From an uncultured Clostridia bacterium (GTDB lineage: Bacteria > Bacillota > Clostridia > Christensenellales > Borkfalkiaceae): a stretch of 45,033 nucleotides of DNA. The notes below the pieces were generated by a model. It ran no database searches, had not been told where the DNA came from, and saw only the letters and a list, made by a program, of their open reading frames with translations. The stretch spans positions 1 to 45,033 of the forward strand of contig CANQOT010000014.1 of the NCBI GenBank assembly GCA_947625555.1. The letters run 5' to 3'. Positions 1 to 7,714 of this stretch are shown here, piece after piece (positions within the stretch are counted from its first letter, which is position 1; each line of letters begins with the position of its first letter). Both the position numbers and the translations under genes were made by a program.

Positions 1-64
1 GATTTTAGTGCCTGTTTTGCAAGAAAAATGCCCTCGGGAACGCTATTTTAAGCAAATTCTGCAA
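1..64. mobile_element. Probable terminal end of an integrated element (partial)
   Basis: This DNA lies where the 5' half of a tRNA-Arg gene should be but contains no acceptor strand, no D-arm and no 5' anticodon stem. The simplest reading is that it is the outer end of an element that integrated into the tRNA gene, the rest being outside the window on the left. No integrase or other element gene is visible, so this is inferred from the broken tRNA alone. Confidence 0.45.
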
Positions 65-108
65 CTCCTAAGGGCTAGTTATGGGTTCGATTCCCGTCGG
101 GAGTACCA
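65..108 (+). other. 3' half of tRNA-Arg(CCT), likely attachment site
   Basis: The sequence starts with an anticodon loop CTCCTAA (anticodon CCT at 67-69), followed by the 3' anticodon strand GGGCT, a four-base variable loop, a complete T-arm (ATGGG, loop TTCGATT, CCCGT), the 3' acceptor strand CGGGAGT, discriminator A and an encoded CCA. The 5' half does not exist: the bases before the loop cannot pair with GGGCT and no GAGC-type D-stem is found upstream. Tyrosine recombinases commonly use the anticodon-loop-to-CCA part of tRNA genes, tRNA-Arg(CCU) included, as att core, so this looks like an integration junction. A natural tRNA terminator follows directly. Confidence 0.75.
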
Positions 109-147
109 AATCCCCGCCCAAGCCGCTTGGCTTGGACGGGGATTTTG
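109..147 (+). terminator. Rho-independent terminator of the tRNA-Arg locus
   Basis: A 14-bp stem (111-124 with 129-142, one C/A mismatch) and a four-base loop are followed by TTTTG. It starts right behind the CCA end. The rest of the gap to 260 shows no gene or motif. Confidence 0.8.
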
Positions 148-259
148 TTTCGGCGAGGGAGCAAACCCATCGGTTTCGCCCCATATTCTGCTGCGAAGCC
201 AGCCGGGGGCGGAGTGTTTTTCTTCCAAATTCTTCTTTTCAACGATGAAGCGAGAACGC

Positions 260-288
260 TTGAAATAAATTTTACATTGTGTTATAAT
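260..288 (+). promoter_or_regulatory. Sigma-A promoter of the activase operon
   Basis: TTGAAA (260-265), a 17-bp spacer and TATAAT (283-288) with an extended TGT just before the -10. The predicted start near 295 leaves a short leader of about 22 nt with only a weak ribosome site (GAGA) before the ATG at 317. Confidence 0.8.
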
Positions 289-316
289 AAACAAAAGCAT
301 TTACACGAGATAATTT

Positions 317-3253
317 ATGGCAAAGTTACTCGGGATCGACGTCGGCTCCACGACGGTCAAGCTCTGCGTTCTCGGCGAGGACGGAAAAATTTTATATTCG
401 AGCTACGTGCGGCACTTCTCTCGCGTGAAGGAGTGCGTCCTTTCCGAACTCGAAAAAATCATTCCCATCGGCGAAGAATACCGCGTCTCCATTACGGGGT
501 CGGCGGGGCTCGGTCTTGCCGAAAAGGCGCACATCGACTTTGTGCAGGAAGTGCAGGCGGCCTTTACCGCGATACGCAAACTTTACCCCGACGTCGATGT
601 GGCGGTGGAACTCGGCGGCGAGGATGCGAAGATCATCTTCGTGACGGGCGGCACCGAACAGCGCATGAACGGCAGTTGCGCGGGCGGGACGGGGGCGTTC
701 ATCGACCAAATGGCGACCCTTCTGAACATGTCGGTCGCAGACATGGATGCCCTGTCGCTCACGGCGGAGCGCATCTATCCCATTGCCTCGCGCTGCGGCG
801 TGTTCGCCAAATCCGATATCCAGCCCCTGCTCAACCAGGGGGCGAAGAAGGCGGATATTGCGGCTTCCATCTTCCGTGCCGTCGTCGATCAGACGGTCTC
901 GGGCCTCGCACAGGGGCGCAGGATCAAGGGGAAAGTGCTCTTTCTCGGCGGTCCGCTCTACTTTTTGCAGGGCCTTCGGAAGGCCTTCAAGGATACTTTG
1001 AAGCTCGACGACGAGCATGCCGTTTTCCCCGAGACCGCGCCCTACTTCATGGCGATCGGGGCAGCCATGTCCGCGATCGGGGCGAAGGAAGAGCCCCTCG
1101 GGGCCATTATGGAGCGCATTCGCGCGGTGGGCGATTCGGGCAATATCGCGGTGGGCAGGCCGCTCTTTTCGTCGCGGGAGGAGTACGAAGCCTTCGTCGA
1201 GCGGCATAGGCGGAGCGACCTCGAATTTGAGAACATCCTCACCTACGAGGGCGATGCCTACCTCGGCATCGATTCGGGTTCGACGACGACCAAACTCATT
1301 CTCATCACCCCCGAAAATAAAATTTTATATTCGCATTACCAGAGCAACAACGGCCAGCCGCTCGAGATCGTTCTCTCCCATTTGAAGCTCATTTACAAGC
1401 TCATGGGGGAGCGCGTCGTCATCCGCGGGGCCTGTGTGACGGGCTACGGCGAGGACATGATGAAGGCCGCCCTCAAACTCGATTTCGGCATCGTCGAGAC
1501 GATGGCGCACTTCAAGGCGGCCCTCTATTTCAACCCCGACGTCGATTTTATCATCGATATCGGCGGGCAGGACATCAAGTGTTTCAAGGTGAAGAACCGC
1601 GCCATCGACTCTATCATGCTCAACGAGGCCTGTTCCTCCGGTTGCGGTTCCTTCATTCAGACCTTCGCGAAGGCGATGGGCATGGAGATCGAGGAATTTT
1701 CCCGCCTCGGGCTGTTTGCGAAGCACCCCGTGGAGCTCGGTTCGCGTTGCACCGTATTCATGAACAGTTCCGTCAAACAGGCGCAGAAGGAGGGGGCGAG
1801 CGTCGAGGATATCTCCGCGGGCCTTTCCTCTTCCATCGTGAAGAACGCGATCTACAAGGTCATCCGTGCGCGGACGCCCGAGGAGCTCGGCAGCCATATC
1901 GTCGTACAGGGTGGCACTTTTTTGAACGACGCCGTCCTCCGCTCCTTCGAGATCGAGACGGGCAAAGAGGTCGTCCGCCCCGCGATCGCGGGCCTCATGG
2001 GCGCGTTCGGCGCAGCCCTCTATGCGAAGGAAAATACGCAAAATGACGTCCTGATCTCGGACATGGTTACAAGCTCCGAGCTCGAGAACTTCTCCTACGA
2101 CAGCCGCACGACGACTTGCAAGGGCTGTACTTCGCGGTGTAGCATCAACATTTTGATGTTCTCGGACGGCCGCCGGTTCATCTCGGGCAACAAGTGCGAG
2201 CGCGGCGCAGGGTTGAAGCCGCCCGTGCACCCGCTCGATCTGTACGCCTTCAAATACAATTACCTGCTCTCCCTGCCTACGCCCAAGGAGCGGCCGCGCG
2301 CAAGGGTGGGGCTTCCCATGCAGCTCGTCATGTTCGAACAGCTTCCCCTGTGGGTGGGGTTTTTCGAGGCGTGCGGGTTCGAAGTCGTCCTCTCCGATAG
2401 GAGCTCGCGCGAGCTCTACTTCCGCGGCCAACATACGGTGGCGAGCGATACGGCTTGCTATCCCGCCAAACTCATGCACGGGCACATCGAATCCCTCCTC
2501 GATGCGGGCGTCGATTTCATCTTCTACCCCTGCGAGAGCTACAACATGGACGAGCACGACAGCGTCAACCACTATAACTGCCCCGTCGTCGCATACTATC
2601 CCGAACTGTTGAAGGCCAACAATGAACGCCTCTGCGGGGAGAACTTCATCGCGCCCTATCTCGACCCCAACAGCGAACAGGCCACGGTCAAGACGCTCCA
2701 CGCCGCGCTCTCGCGGTTCGGCCTCTCCCACGGCCTCGTCAAGCGGGCCTATCGGGCGGGATTAGACAAATTATCGGCATACCATGTCGCGGTCGTGACC
2801 GAAGGAAAGCGCATCATGGCCGAGGCGGAACGCTTGGACAAACAGGTCGTCGTCCTCGCGGGCAGGCCCTACCACGCCGACCCCGAGATCAACCACGGCA
2901 TCAACAAACTTCTCTGCTCTTTGGGCTTTGCCGTCGTCTCGGAGGACGCCGTGTTCGAGGACGGGAACTTCGTCGAAGTGAACGTTCTCAACCAATGGAC
3001 CTATCACGCCCGCCTCTACCGCGCGGCCGAGTTCTGCACGCGGCATAAGCGGGCAAACCTCGTCCAGCTCGTCTCCTTCGGCTGCGGCATCGACGCCATC
3101 ACGACGGACGAGGTGCGTTCCATTCTCGAGAGCCGCGGCAAGCTCTACACGCAGATCAAGATCGACGAGATCAACAACTTGGGCGTGGTGAAGATCAGGC
3201 TGCGCTCCATGCTCGCCGCCATCGAGGAACAGTCGAGGAGGGAAGAGAGATGA
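317..3253 (+). CDS. 2-hydroxyacyl-CoA dehydratase activase, double BadF/BcrA ATPase plus DUF2229 domain
   Basis: Family knowledge: these ASKHA-fold ATPases use ATP to drive an electron into the 4Fe-4S cluster of a 2-hydroxyacyl-CoA dehydratase. Seen: 978 residues with two tandem ATPase domains. The first has GIDVGSTT (6-13), NGSCAGGTG with C121 and SRCGVF with C160. The second has GIDSGSTT (317-324), C439/C443 in NEACSSGCG and C478 in SRCTVF. These cysteines match the pairs that hold the cluster between activase subunits. After about residue 590 comes a Cys-rich activase-associated region (CKGC at 601 onward, GNKCERGAG). The stop overlaps the next ATG by four bases (ATGA), so the two are translationally coupled. 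Single proteins of about 1400 residues usually combine both parts; here they are split. No dehydratase subunit lies nearby, so the substrate is unknown. Confidence 0.88.
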   Translation: MAKLLGIDVGSTTVKLCVLGEDGKILYSSYVRHFSRVKECVLSELEKIIPIGEEYRVSITGSAGLGLAEKAHIDFVQEVQAAFTAIRKLYPDVDVAVELGGEDAKIIFVTGGTEQRMNGSCAGGTGAFIDQMATLLNMSVADMDALSLTAERIYPIASRCGVFAKSDIQPLLNQGAKKADIAASIFRAVVDQTVSGLAQGRRIKGKVLFLGGPLYFLQGLRKAFKDTLKLDDEHAVFPETAPYFMAIGAAMSAIGAKEEPLGAIMERIRAVGDSGNIAVGRPLFSSREEYEAFVERHRRSDLEFENILTYEGDAYLGIDSGSTTTKLILITPENKILYSHYQSNNGQPLEIVLSHLKLIYKLMGERVVIRGACVTGYGEDMMKAALKLDFGIVETMAHFKAALYFNPDVDFIIDIGGQDIKCFKVKNRAIDSIMLNEACSSGCGSFIQTFAKAMGMEIEEFSRLGLFAKHPVELGSRCTVFMNSSVKQAQKEGASVEDISAGLSSSIVKNAIYKVIRARTPEELGSHIVVQGGTFLNDAVLRSFEIETGKEVVRPAIAGLMGAFGAALYAKENTQNDVLISDMVTSSELENFSYDSRTTTCKGCTSRCSINILMFSDGRRFISGNKCERGAGLKPPVHPLDLYAFKYNYLLSLPTPKERPRARVGLPMQLVMFEQLPLWVGFFEACGFEVVLSDRSSRELYFRGQHTVASDTACYPAKLMHGHIESLLDAGVDFIFYPCESYNMDEHDSVNHYNCPVVAYYPELLKANNERLCGENFIAPYLDPNSEQATVKTLHAALSRFGLSHGLVKRAYRAGLDKLSAYHVAVVTEGKRIMAEAERLDKQVVVLAGRPYHADPEINHGINKLLCSLGFAVVSEDAVFEDGNFVEVNVLNQWTYHARLYRAAEFCTRHKRANLVQLVSFGCGIDAITTDEVRSILESRGKLYTQIKIDEINNLGVVKIRLRSMLAAIEEQSRREER

Positions 3254-4521
3254 GCCGCAAAGAGCGCAATGCAAAGCCGTGTGTCAGTTTCCGCGACGAT
3301 TATCCAGTATTCACCGACGCGATGAAGGCGGACTACACCATTCTCGTCCCCGATATGCTCCCGTGGCACTTCGACCTTCTCACCTATATCCTGTCGAAGG
3401 AGGGGTACCGCGTCGAAGTGTTGCACAACGAGGGGAGGCAGGTCATCGACGAGGGCCTCAAACACGTGCACAACGATACGTGCTTCCCCGCGCTCTGCGT
3501 CATCGGGCAGTATCTCGACGCGCTCAAAAGCGGCAAATACGACGTCGACAAGACGGCCGTCCTCATCACGCAGACGGGGGGCGGGTGCAGGGCGAGCAAC
3601 TACCTTCCCCTCATCCGCAAGGCGCTCAAAGCGGAATTTCCGCAGGTGCCCGTCCTCTCCTTGAACTTTTCGGGCCTCGAAAAGGACAGCGGGCTCTCGA
3701 TGGATCTCGGCCTCATCGCGCGGTGCGGCTACGCCATCTTCTACGGCGACCTCATCATGACGTGCTACAACCAAACCAAGCCCTACGAGGCGCACGGGGG
3801 CGACTGCGCGAAGGTGCGCGAAGAACTTTTGGGAACGCTCCGCAAGGCCTTCGACGGCAGGGGATATAAGAAGTTGAAGTCCAACGCCCTGCGCATTTTG
3901 CAGGTGTTCGCGGCCGTGCCCACGACGGCGGAGAAGAAGATCAAGGTGGGCATCGTCGGAGAGATCTATGTGAAATATTCCCCGCTCGGGAACTCCCATC
4001 TCGAAGAATTTCTCCTCTCCGAGGGGTGCGAACCCGTCGTGCCCGCCCTCATGGACTTCATTCTCTACTGCATCGTCAACAACGTCAATGACGCGCGCTT
4101 CTACGGGCGAAAGAGCCTTTCCACCCTCGTGTTCCGCTTCGGCTACCGATGGGTCTACGGGAAGCAGAAAAAGCTCATTGCCCTCATGAAGAAACACGGA
4201 AAATTCGAACCCCTGCATGACTTTGAAGCCCTGCGCAAGTACGCCGACGAGGTCATCAGTCAGGGGGTGAAAATGGGGGAGGGGTGGCTCATTCCCGCCG
4301 AGATGGCCGCGCTCGCGGAGAGCGGGACGAAGAACATCGTCTGCACGCAGCCCTTCGGCTGTCTGCCCAACCATATCGCGGGCAAGGGCGCGGTGCGGAG
4401 CGTGAAGAACCTCTGCCCCGACGTCAACATCGTGCCCGTCGATTACGATCCTTCGGCCACCCGCGTCAACCAGGAGAACCGCATAAAACTCATGCTCGCC
4501 ACTGCGCGCGAGAGAATGTAA
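3250..4521 (+). CDS. Activase-associated protein, C-terminal part of the DUF2229 activase family
   Basis: 423 residues that correspond to the C-terminal third of the long CoA-dehydratase activases. Visible are a HNDTCFPALCVIGQY segment, a glycine/cysteine motif TQTGGGCRASNY, GEIYVKYSPLGN and the terminal CTQPFGCLPNHIAGKG, all typical of 2-hydroxyacyl-CoA dehydratase-like folds with cysteines able to hold an Fe-S cluster. It overlaps the upstream gene by ATGA and ends at a bidirectional terminator, so the operon is exactly these two genes. The partner is very probably the upstream protein, with which it would rebuild the usual 1400-residue architecture. Its biochemical role is not firmly known for the family. 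Confidence 0.8.
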   Translation: MSRKERNAKPCVSFRDDYPVFTDAMKADYTILVPDMLPWHFDLLTYILSKEGYRVEVLHNEGRQVIDEGLKHVHNDTCFPALCVIGQYLDALKSGKYDVDKTAVLITQTGGGCRASNYLPLIRKALKAEFPQVPVLSLNFSGLEKDSGLSMDLGLIARCGYAIFYGDLIMTCYNQTKPYEAHGGDCAKVREELLGTLRKAFDGRGYKKLKSNALRILQVFAAVPTTAEKKIKVGIVGEIYVKYSPLGNSHLEEFLLSEGCEPVVPALMDFILYCIVNNVNDARFYGRKSLSTLVFRFGYRWVYGKQKKLIALMKKHGKFEPLHDFEALRKYADEVISQGVKMGEGWLIPAEMAALAESGTKNIVCTQPFGCLPNHIAGKGAVRSVKNLCPDVNIVPVDYDPSATRVNQENRIKLMLATARERM

Positions 4522-4537
4522 CTTCAAACATAAAATG

Positions 4538-4571
4538 ATCCCCGTACCGCGGACATGGTACGGGGATTTTC
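4538..4571. terminator. Bidirectional terminator between convergent genes
   Basis: An 11-bp perfect stem (4538-4548 with 4557-4567), an 8-nt loop, TTTT on the plus side and AAAA on the other. It serves the activase operon and the minus-strand response regulator. Its loop and 3' arm contain one copy of the recurrent CGGACATGGTA motif. Confidence 0.85.
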
Positions 4572-4583
4572 TGTGAAAGGCGG

Positions 4584-5360
4584 TTATTCTTTGCGAAGGC
4601 GGTCGAGGGCGGGGAGGTATTCGATGCTCCAATCGTACGATTTGCAGAACTCTCCGCCATATTCGGCGGGAAGCCCCAAAAGGTAGTCCCAGTAGTCGCA
4701 CTTGATGCCCTCTTTTTCGAGGAAGAGACAGGCGCGGGCAAACCCGACGCAGTTGAAGTCGATCTGCCGCAGCGTCTTGCGCAACCTCCACACGGCGTCG
4801 CGGTATAAGATCTTGCTCTTGTCCGTCTCCAAATTGGGCCAGAGCTGGGAGATGGCGTCCGTCATCGAGAGGGACCTCCCGTTGTAGGCGAGGAGCAGGG
4901 CGAAGAGTTCCTTGGATTTATTGGAGGAAAAGCGTACGGGATTATCGCCCACGAAGCATTCGAAGGAGCCGAACATGCGCACCGTCAGTTTGGGCGCGCC
5001 GCGCTCGATGACGGAGAGGAGATTGCGCAGTTCGTCCGCATCGTAGGGCTTATAGAGGAACCCGACGGTATGCGCGCGCACTTCGGGATCGAGGTCGGAC
5101 GCCCGCGCGCTCAATCCCGTGACAAAGACGATGCGGATATCCCCGCTCAAAGCGATGAGCTTCTTTGCGAGGTCGAACCCGTTGATATGGGGCATGCTGA
5201 TATCGAGGAAGGCGGCCGAGACCTTGTTCTTCAAGATATATTCCGAGATCTCCTTCTCGTCGTCCTTGAAGAAGCGGTATTCGGCGTCCGTCTTTCCGAT
5301 GACGTCGCCGAGGAAGGTATGGTGCGCCGCCATTTCGTCGTCCACGATGATGATCTTCAT
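4584..5360 (-). CDS. Response regulator with receiver and SARP-like DNA-binding output domain
   Basis: 258 residues. The N-terminal receiver shows the acidic pair D7/D8, the phospho-acceptor D53 in AFLDISMP, T81 in FVTG and K104 in YKPYD. From about residue 126 the output domain begins VRMFGSFECFVGDNPVRF and continues KELFALLLAYNGRSLSM and an ISQLWPN/WRLRKTL stretch, which reads like the winged helix of SARP/AfsR proteins (an OmpR-like fold) rather than LytTR or NarL types. It is the second gene of an operon, 22 nt after the sensor kinase. Heptamer direct repeats of the SARP type lie in the divergent lipoprotein promoter (6863-6880), a likely target. Receiver assignment is firm; the SARP label is inference from sequence style. 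Confidence 0.85.
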   Translation of the reverse strand: MKIIIVDDEMAAHHTFLGDVIGKTDAEYRFFKDDEKEISEYILKNKVSAAFLDISMPHINGFDLAKKLIALSGDIRIVFVTGLSARASDLDPEVRAHTVGFLYKPYDADELRNLLSVIERGAPKLTVRMFGSFECFVGDNPVRFSSNKSKELFALLLAYNGRSLSMTDAISQLWPNLETDKSKILYRDAVWRLRKTLRQIDFNCVGFARACLFLEKEGIKCDYWDYLLGLPAEYGGEFCKSYDWSIEYLPALDRLRKE

Positions 5361-5382
5361 GTCTCTCCTGACTGTTTCCCCC

Positions 5383-6780
5383 TCAATCTTTCGGAATTTG
5401 AGGGGGAGGGGTGCTGTTTTTGATAAAAATGCGGACGCTCGTCCCCCGCCCGGGTTCGCTCTCGATCTCGGGCGTGACGCCCATGAGCATGGAGAACCGT
5501 TCGGAGGAATTGCGGATCCCGCACGAGGATGCGCTCACGGCGGAGGGGTCGAACCCGACGCCGTTATCCGTCACGGCGACGAGGATGCCCTCCTCTTCGC
5601 GGCGGGTGGAGATGCAGATGAACCCGTCCTCCTTCTCGTTGACCCGCGAATATTTGATGGCATTCTCGATATAGGGTTGGAGGGAGAGGACGGGGATCTC
5701 GAAGTCGGTGCAGTCGATATCGTAGATGATGTTCACCTTCTTGCCGAGGCGCATATTTTCGAGGTCGACGAGCACCTGTACGTTGTCGAGCTCCTTTTCG
5801 AAGGGGATGAAGTCGGTATCCGAGGCCTCGATGTTGGTGCGCAGGTGCCTCGCGAGCAGGGTGACCGCGCGGTCGCCGTCGTCGACATCGTTGCGGTACA
5901 GCGATTGGATGGCGGCGAGGACGTTGAAGATGAAGTGCGGCTTGATCTGTTCTTTGAGGGCGCGCGCCTTGATGCGCTCGTATTGCAGCTTGTATTCGCT
6001 CGCTTTGAGCGCCTCGCGGTCGGTGCGCATGGCGAAGGCGGCATAGACGCTGAGAAAGACGAGCACGAGCGGGATCGCATGGAAGGCCGTAAACCCGATG
6101 GGCGAACGGTTTTGCAGGACGCACGCTTCGGCGGTGATCGCCGAACCCGCGAGCGCGTAGAAGAGCGCTTCCGAGGCGATGAAGGTCTTGTCCGTTTGCC
6201 GCGCGCCCATGCGGCGGTACAAATAGGCCGTCGCCGCAATGAGGCCGAAAACGCATATCCCGAACCCGATCATGCGGTAGCCGAAAAAGTACAGAGAGGC
6301 ATAGGCCGCGAGGGCGATCAGCGCCCAGCCCGCTCCCAAAAAGAGGACGCGGCGGGGAATGCCGAGGCCGTAGGTATAGTTCCAGAAGAGGAAGAGGGCG
6401 ATCGCGGCCCCTTCGAAGAAGAAAAAATGCAGGATATCCCCGATCTGCGAGAAGATGCTCTGCTCCGCGCCGAACATCGTGCGCAAAAAGTCCGCGCCCG
6501 TGAGGTGGAAACCGAGGAGGGCGAGGGCGACAAAGGCGGTGTGCCAAGTCGAATCCGAAATGGTGAACGCCGAGACGATCTCGATGATGACGAACAGCGC
6601 GAAGAAGCACACCTCGATGATGGAGAGGATCTCCACCGATTGCAGGTAGAATGCGCTGTATGTCGCGCCCGCCGCGTTCGTCGCGATCGCCGCGATGCAC
6701 CCCGCAAGGAGGAGCGCCCCGTCGGCAACGCCCGAAAAGACGCGGATAAGTTTTTGCTTCCCGTCGGCCTTCATATCCAT
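5383..6780 (-). CDS. LytS/YehU-type sensor histidine kinase with multi-pass membrane sensor
   Basis: 465 residues. Residues about 20-245 form seven or eight hydrophobic membrane segments that act as the sensor. The kinase core has the His_kinase family signature EQIKPHFIFNV with the phospho-accepting H282, an N-box PYIENAIKYS (N373), a G-box DNGVGFDP (405-412) and GIRNSSERF. It phosphorylates, presumably, the response regulator encoded 22 nt downstream. The start needs care: a consensus promoter ends two bases before the ATG at 6780, so transcription probably begins near 6774-6775 and the real start may be the second ATG (6774, Met3), giving a leaderless message. No Shine-Dalgarno is visible before either ATG. 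The signal is not deducible. Confidence 0.88.
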   Translation of the reverse strand: MDMKADGKQKLIRVFSGVADGALLLAGCIAAIATNAAGATYSAFYLQSVEILSIIEVCFFALFVIIEIVSAFTISDSTWHTAFVALALLGFHLTGADFLRTMFGAEQSIFSQIGDILHFFFFEGAAIALFLFWNYTYGLGIPRRVLFLGAGWALIALAAYASLYFFGYRMIGFGICVFGLIAATAYLYRRMGARQTDKTFIASEALFYALAGSAITAEACVLQNRSPIGFTAFHAIPLVLVFLSVYAAFAMRTDREALKASEYKLQYERIKARALKEQIKPHFIFNVLAAIQSLYRNDVDDGDRAVTLLARHLRTNIEASDTDFIPFEKELDNVQVLVDLENMRLGKKVNIIYDIDCTDFEIPVLSLQPYIENAIKYSRVNEKEDGFICISTRREEEGILVAVTDNGVGFDPSAVSASSCGIRNSSERFSMLMGVTPEIESEPGRGTSVRIFIKNSTPPPQIPKD

Positions 6781-6781
6781 T

Positions 6782-6811
6782 ATTATAGGAAGAAAAAGAT
6801 ACCCCTGTCAA
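6782..6811 (-). promoter_or_regulatory. Consensus promoter of the kinase/regulator operon
   Basis: Reading the minus strand: TTGACA (6811-6806), an 18-bp spacer and TATAAT (6787-6782). The calculated start, 7 nt past the -10, falls on the A of the second in-frame ATG of the kinase gene. Confidence 0.85.
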
Positions 6812-6862
6812 TAAAAAGGACAAAAATTATTTCAAATTCTTTCCCGCGGAGGGGGAATTTTC

Positions 6863-6893
6863 AGCGCTTTTTTAGCGCTTCTTCTTTTATAAT
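6863..6893 (+). promoter_or_regulatory. Lipoprotein promoter with two 7-bp direct repeats (SARP-style operator)
   Basis: AGCGCTT occurs at 6863-6869 and 6874-6880, an 11-bp period, in place of a -35 box; TATAAT follows at 6888-6893 with a 7-bp gap. There is no recognisable -35 hexamer. This matches the geometry known for SARP activators (heptamers with 11-bp spacing, the last about 8 bp before the -10). The divergent operon encodes a SARP-like response regulator. Confidence 0.6.
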
Positions 6894-6925
6894 AGGGGCA
6901 AATCATCGGAAAGGAGTTTATTTGT

Positions 6926-7567
6926 ATGAAGAAGGTTTTTCTTGGCATCTCCGCAGCCCTCTGCGCCACGGCAATGTGTGTATCGTTCGCGGCCTGCGGC
7001 GGCGGTTCGAACGCGAAGGGCGTCGCTTCCATCGAAGTGACCGAAGCGCAGTGGCAAGCCGCCATCGACTACCTCGAGGACGACGATTCGACGTTCGCGA
7101 TTACCGTCACCAGCAAACAGAAGATGTCCGCCTACGGCCAGACCGCAACGATGACGACGACCATCAAGGCGCGTCAGAAGGGCGGCAACGCCTATCTCAT
7201 AACGACCGTGTCGAGCGGCGGACAATCGCAGTCGACCGAAAGGTACACGGGCATCGTCGACTCGACGAGGTATTCCTACAAGCTGACCGACGGCACGTGG
7301 ACGAAAGAGGAGAGCAGTATCAATATCATCGATACGGGCGTCATTCCCTTCTATGGCTTCGAGTACGAAGACTTCACGTACAGTGCCGAGGACAAGGGCT
7401 ATACGAGCGGCAATTCTATCATGCCGCAGATCCTCAAATTCGGCGAAGTGAACGGGGAGATCCGCCTTGTCGCCCTCTACTCCTACGTCGAGACCTCCGG
7501 CGGCTCCAACGAGACGAGCTACACCATCAGTTACAGCGGCGTATCCGATATTACGCTTCCGGCGTAA
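6926..7567 (+). CDS. Predicted lipoprotein of unknown function
   Basis: 213 residues with a lipoprotein signal peptide: MKK, a hydrophobic core and lipobox SFAAC followed by GGGSN, so the mature protein starts at the cysteine and is membrane-anchored outside. The start has AAAGGAG nine bases upstream. The mature part is rich in Ser/Thr/Tyr and alternates polar and hydrophobic residues as a beta-sandwich or LolA/LppX-like lipid-carrier fold would, but I do not recognise the family. It diverges from a two-component system and is probably its target. The promoter carries SARP-like repeats and the gene ends in its own terminator. Confidence 0.75.
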   Translation: MKKVFLGISAALCATAMCVSFAACGGGSNAKGVASIEVTEAQWQAAIDYLEDDDSTFAITVTSKQKMSAYGQTATMTTTIKARQKGGNAYLITTVSSGGQSQSTERYTGIVDSTRYSYKLTDGTWTKEESSINIIDTGVIPFYGFEYEDFTYSAEDKGYTSGNSIMPQILKFGEVNGEIRLVALYSYVETSGGSNETSYTISYSGVSDITLPA

Positions 7568-7599
7568 TTGGATGAGAGAATAGTTGATATAGTTTGGGG

Positions 7600-7630
7600 A
7601 AAGGCCGCGGATCATTCCGCGGCCTTTCTC
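7600..7630 (+). terminator. Terminator of the 6926 lipoprotein
   Basis: An 11-bp stem (7600-7610 with 7617-7627) around a 6-nt loop, ending in TTT. Confidence 0.85.
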
Positions 7631-7714
7631 ATGCAAAAAATCACGAAAATTTATGATTTTTTTGAAATTTTCTTGAAAAATCGCTTATTTCGATATTTTT
7701 CGAAATAACAATTT

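Noticed and set aside
1..108. Complete tRNA, tmRNA or tRNA-Sec at the left edge
   Set aside because: The T-arm and CCA are real, but no 5' acceptor, D-arm or 5' anticodon strand exists and the tmRNA 5'/3' sequences do not fit. Only a 3' half of tRNA-Arg(CCT) is supported.
5119..7575. Very long plus-strand open frame of 818 codons opposite the kinase/regulator operon
   Set aside because: It is the antisense shadow of two clear genes in GC-rich DNA; the conceptual protein is Asp/Glu/Arg low-complexity without domains.
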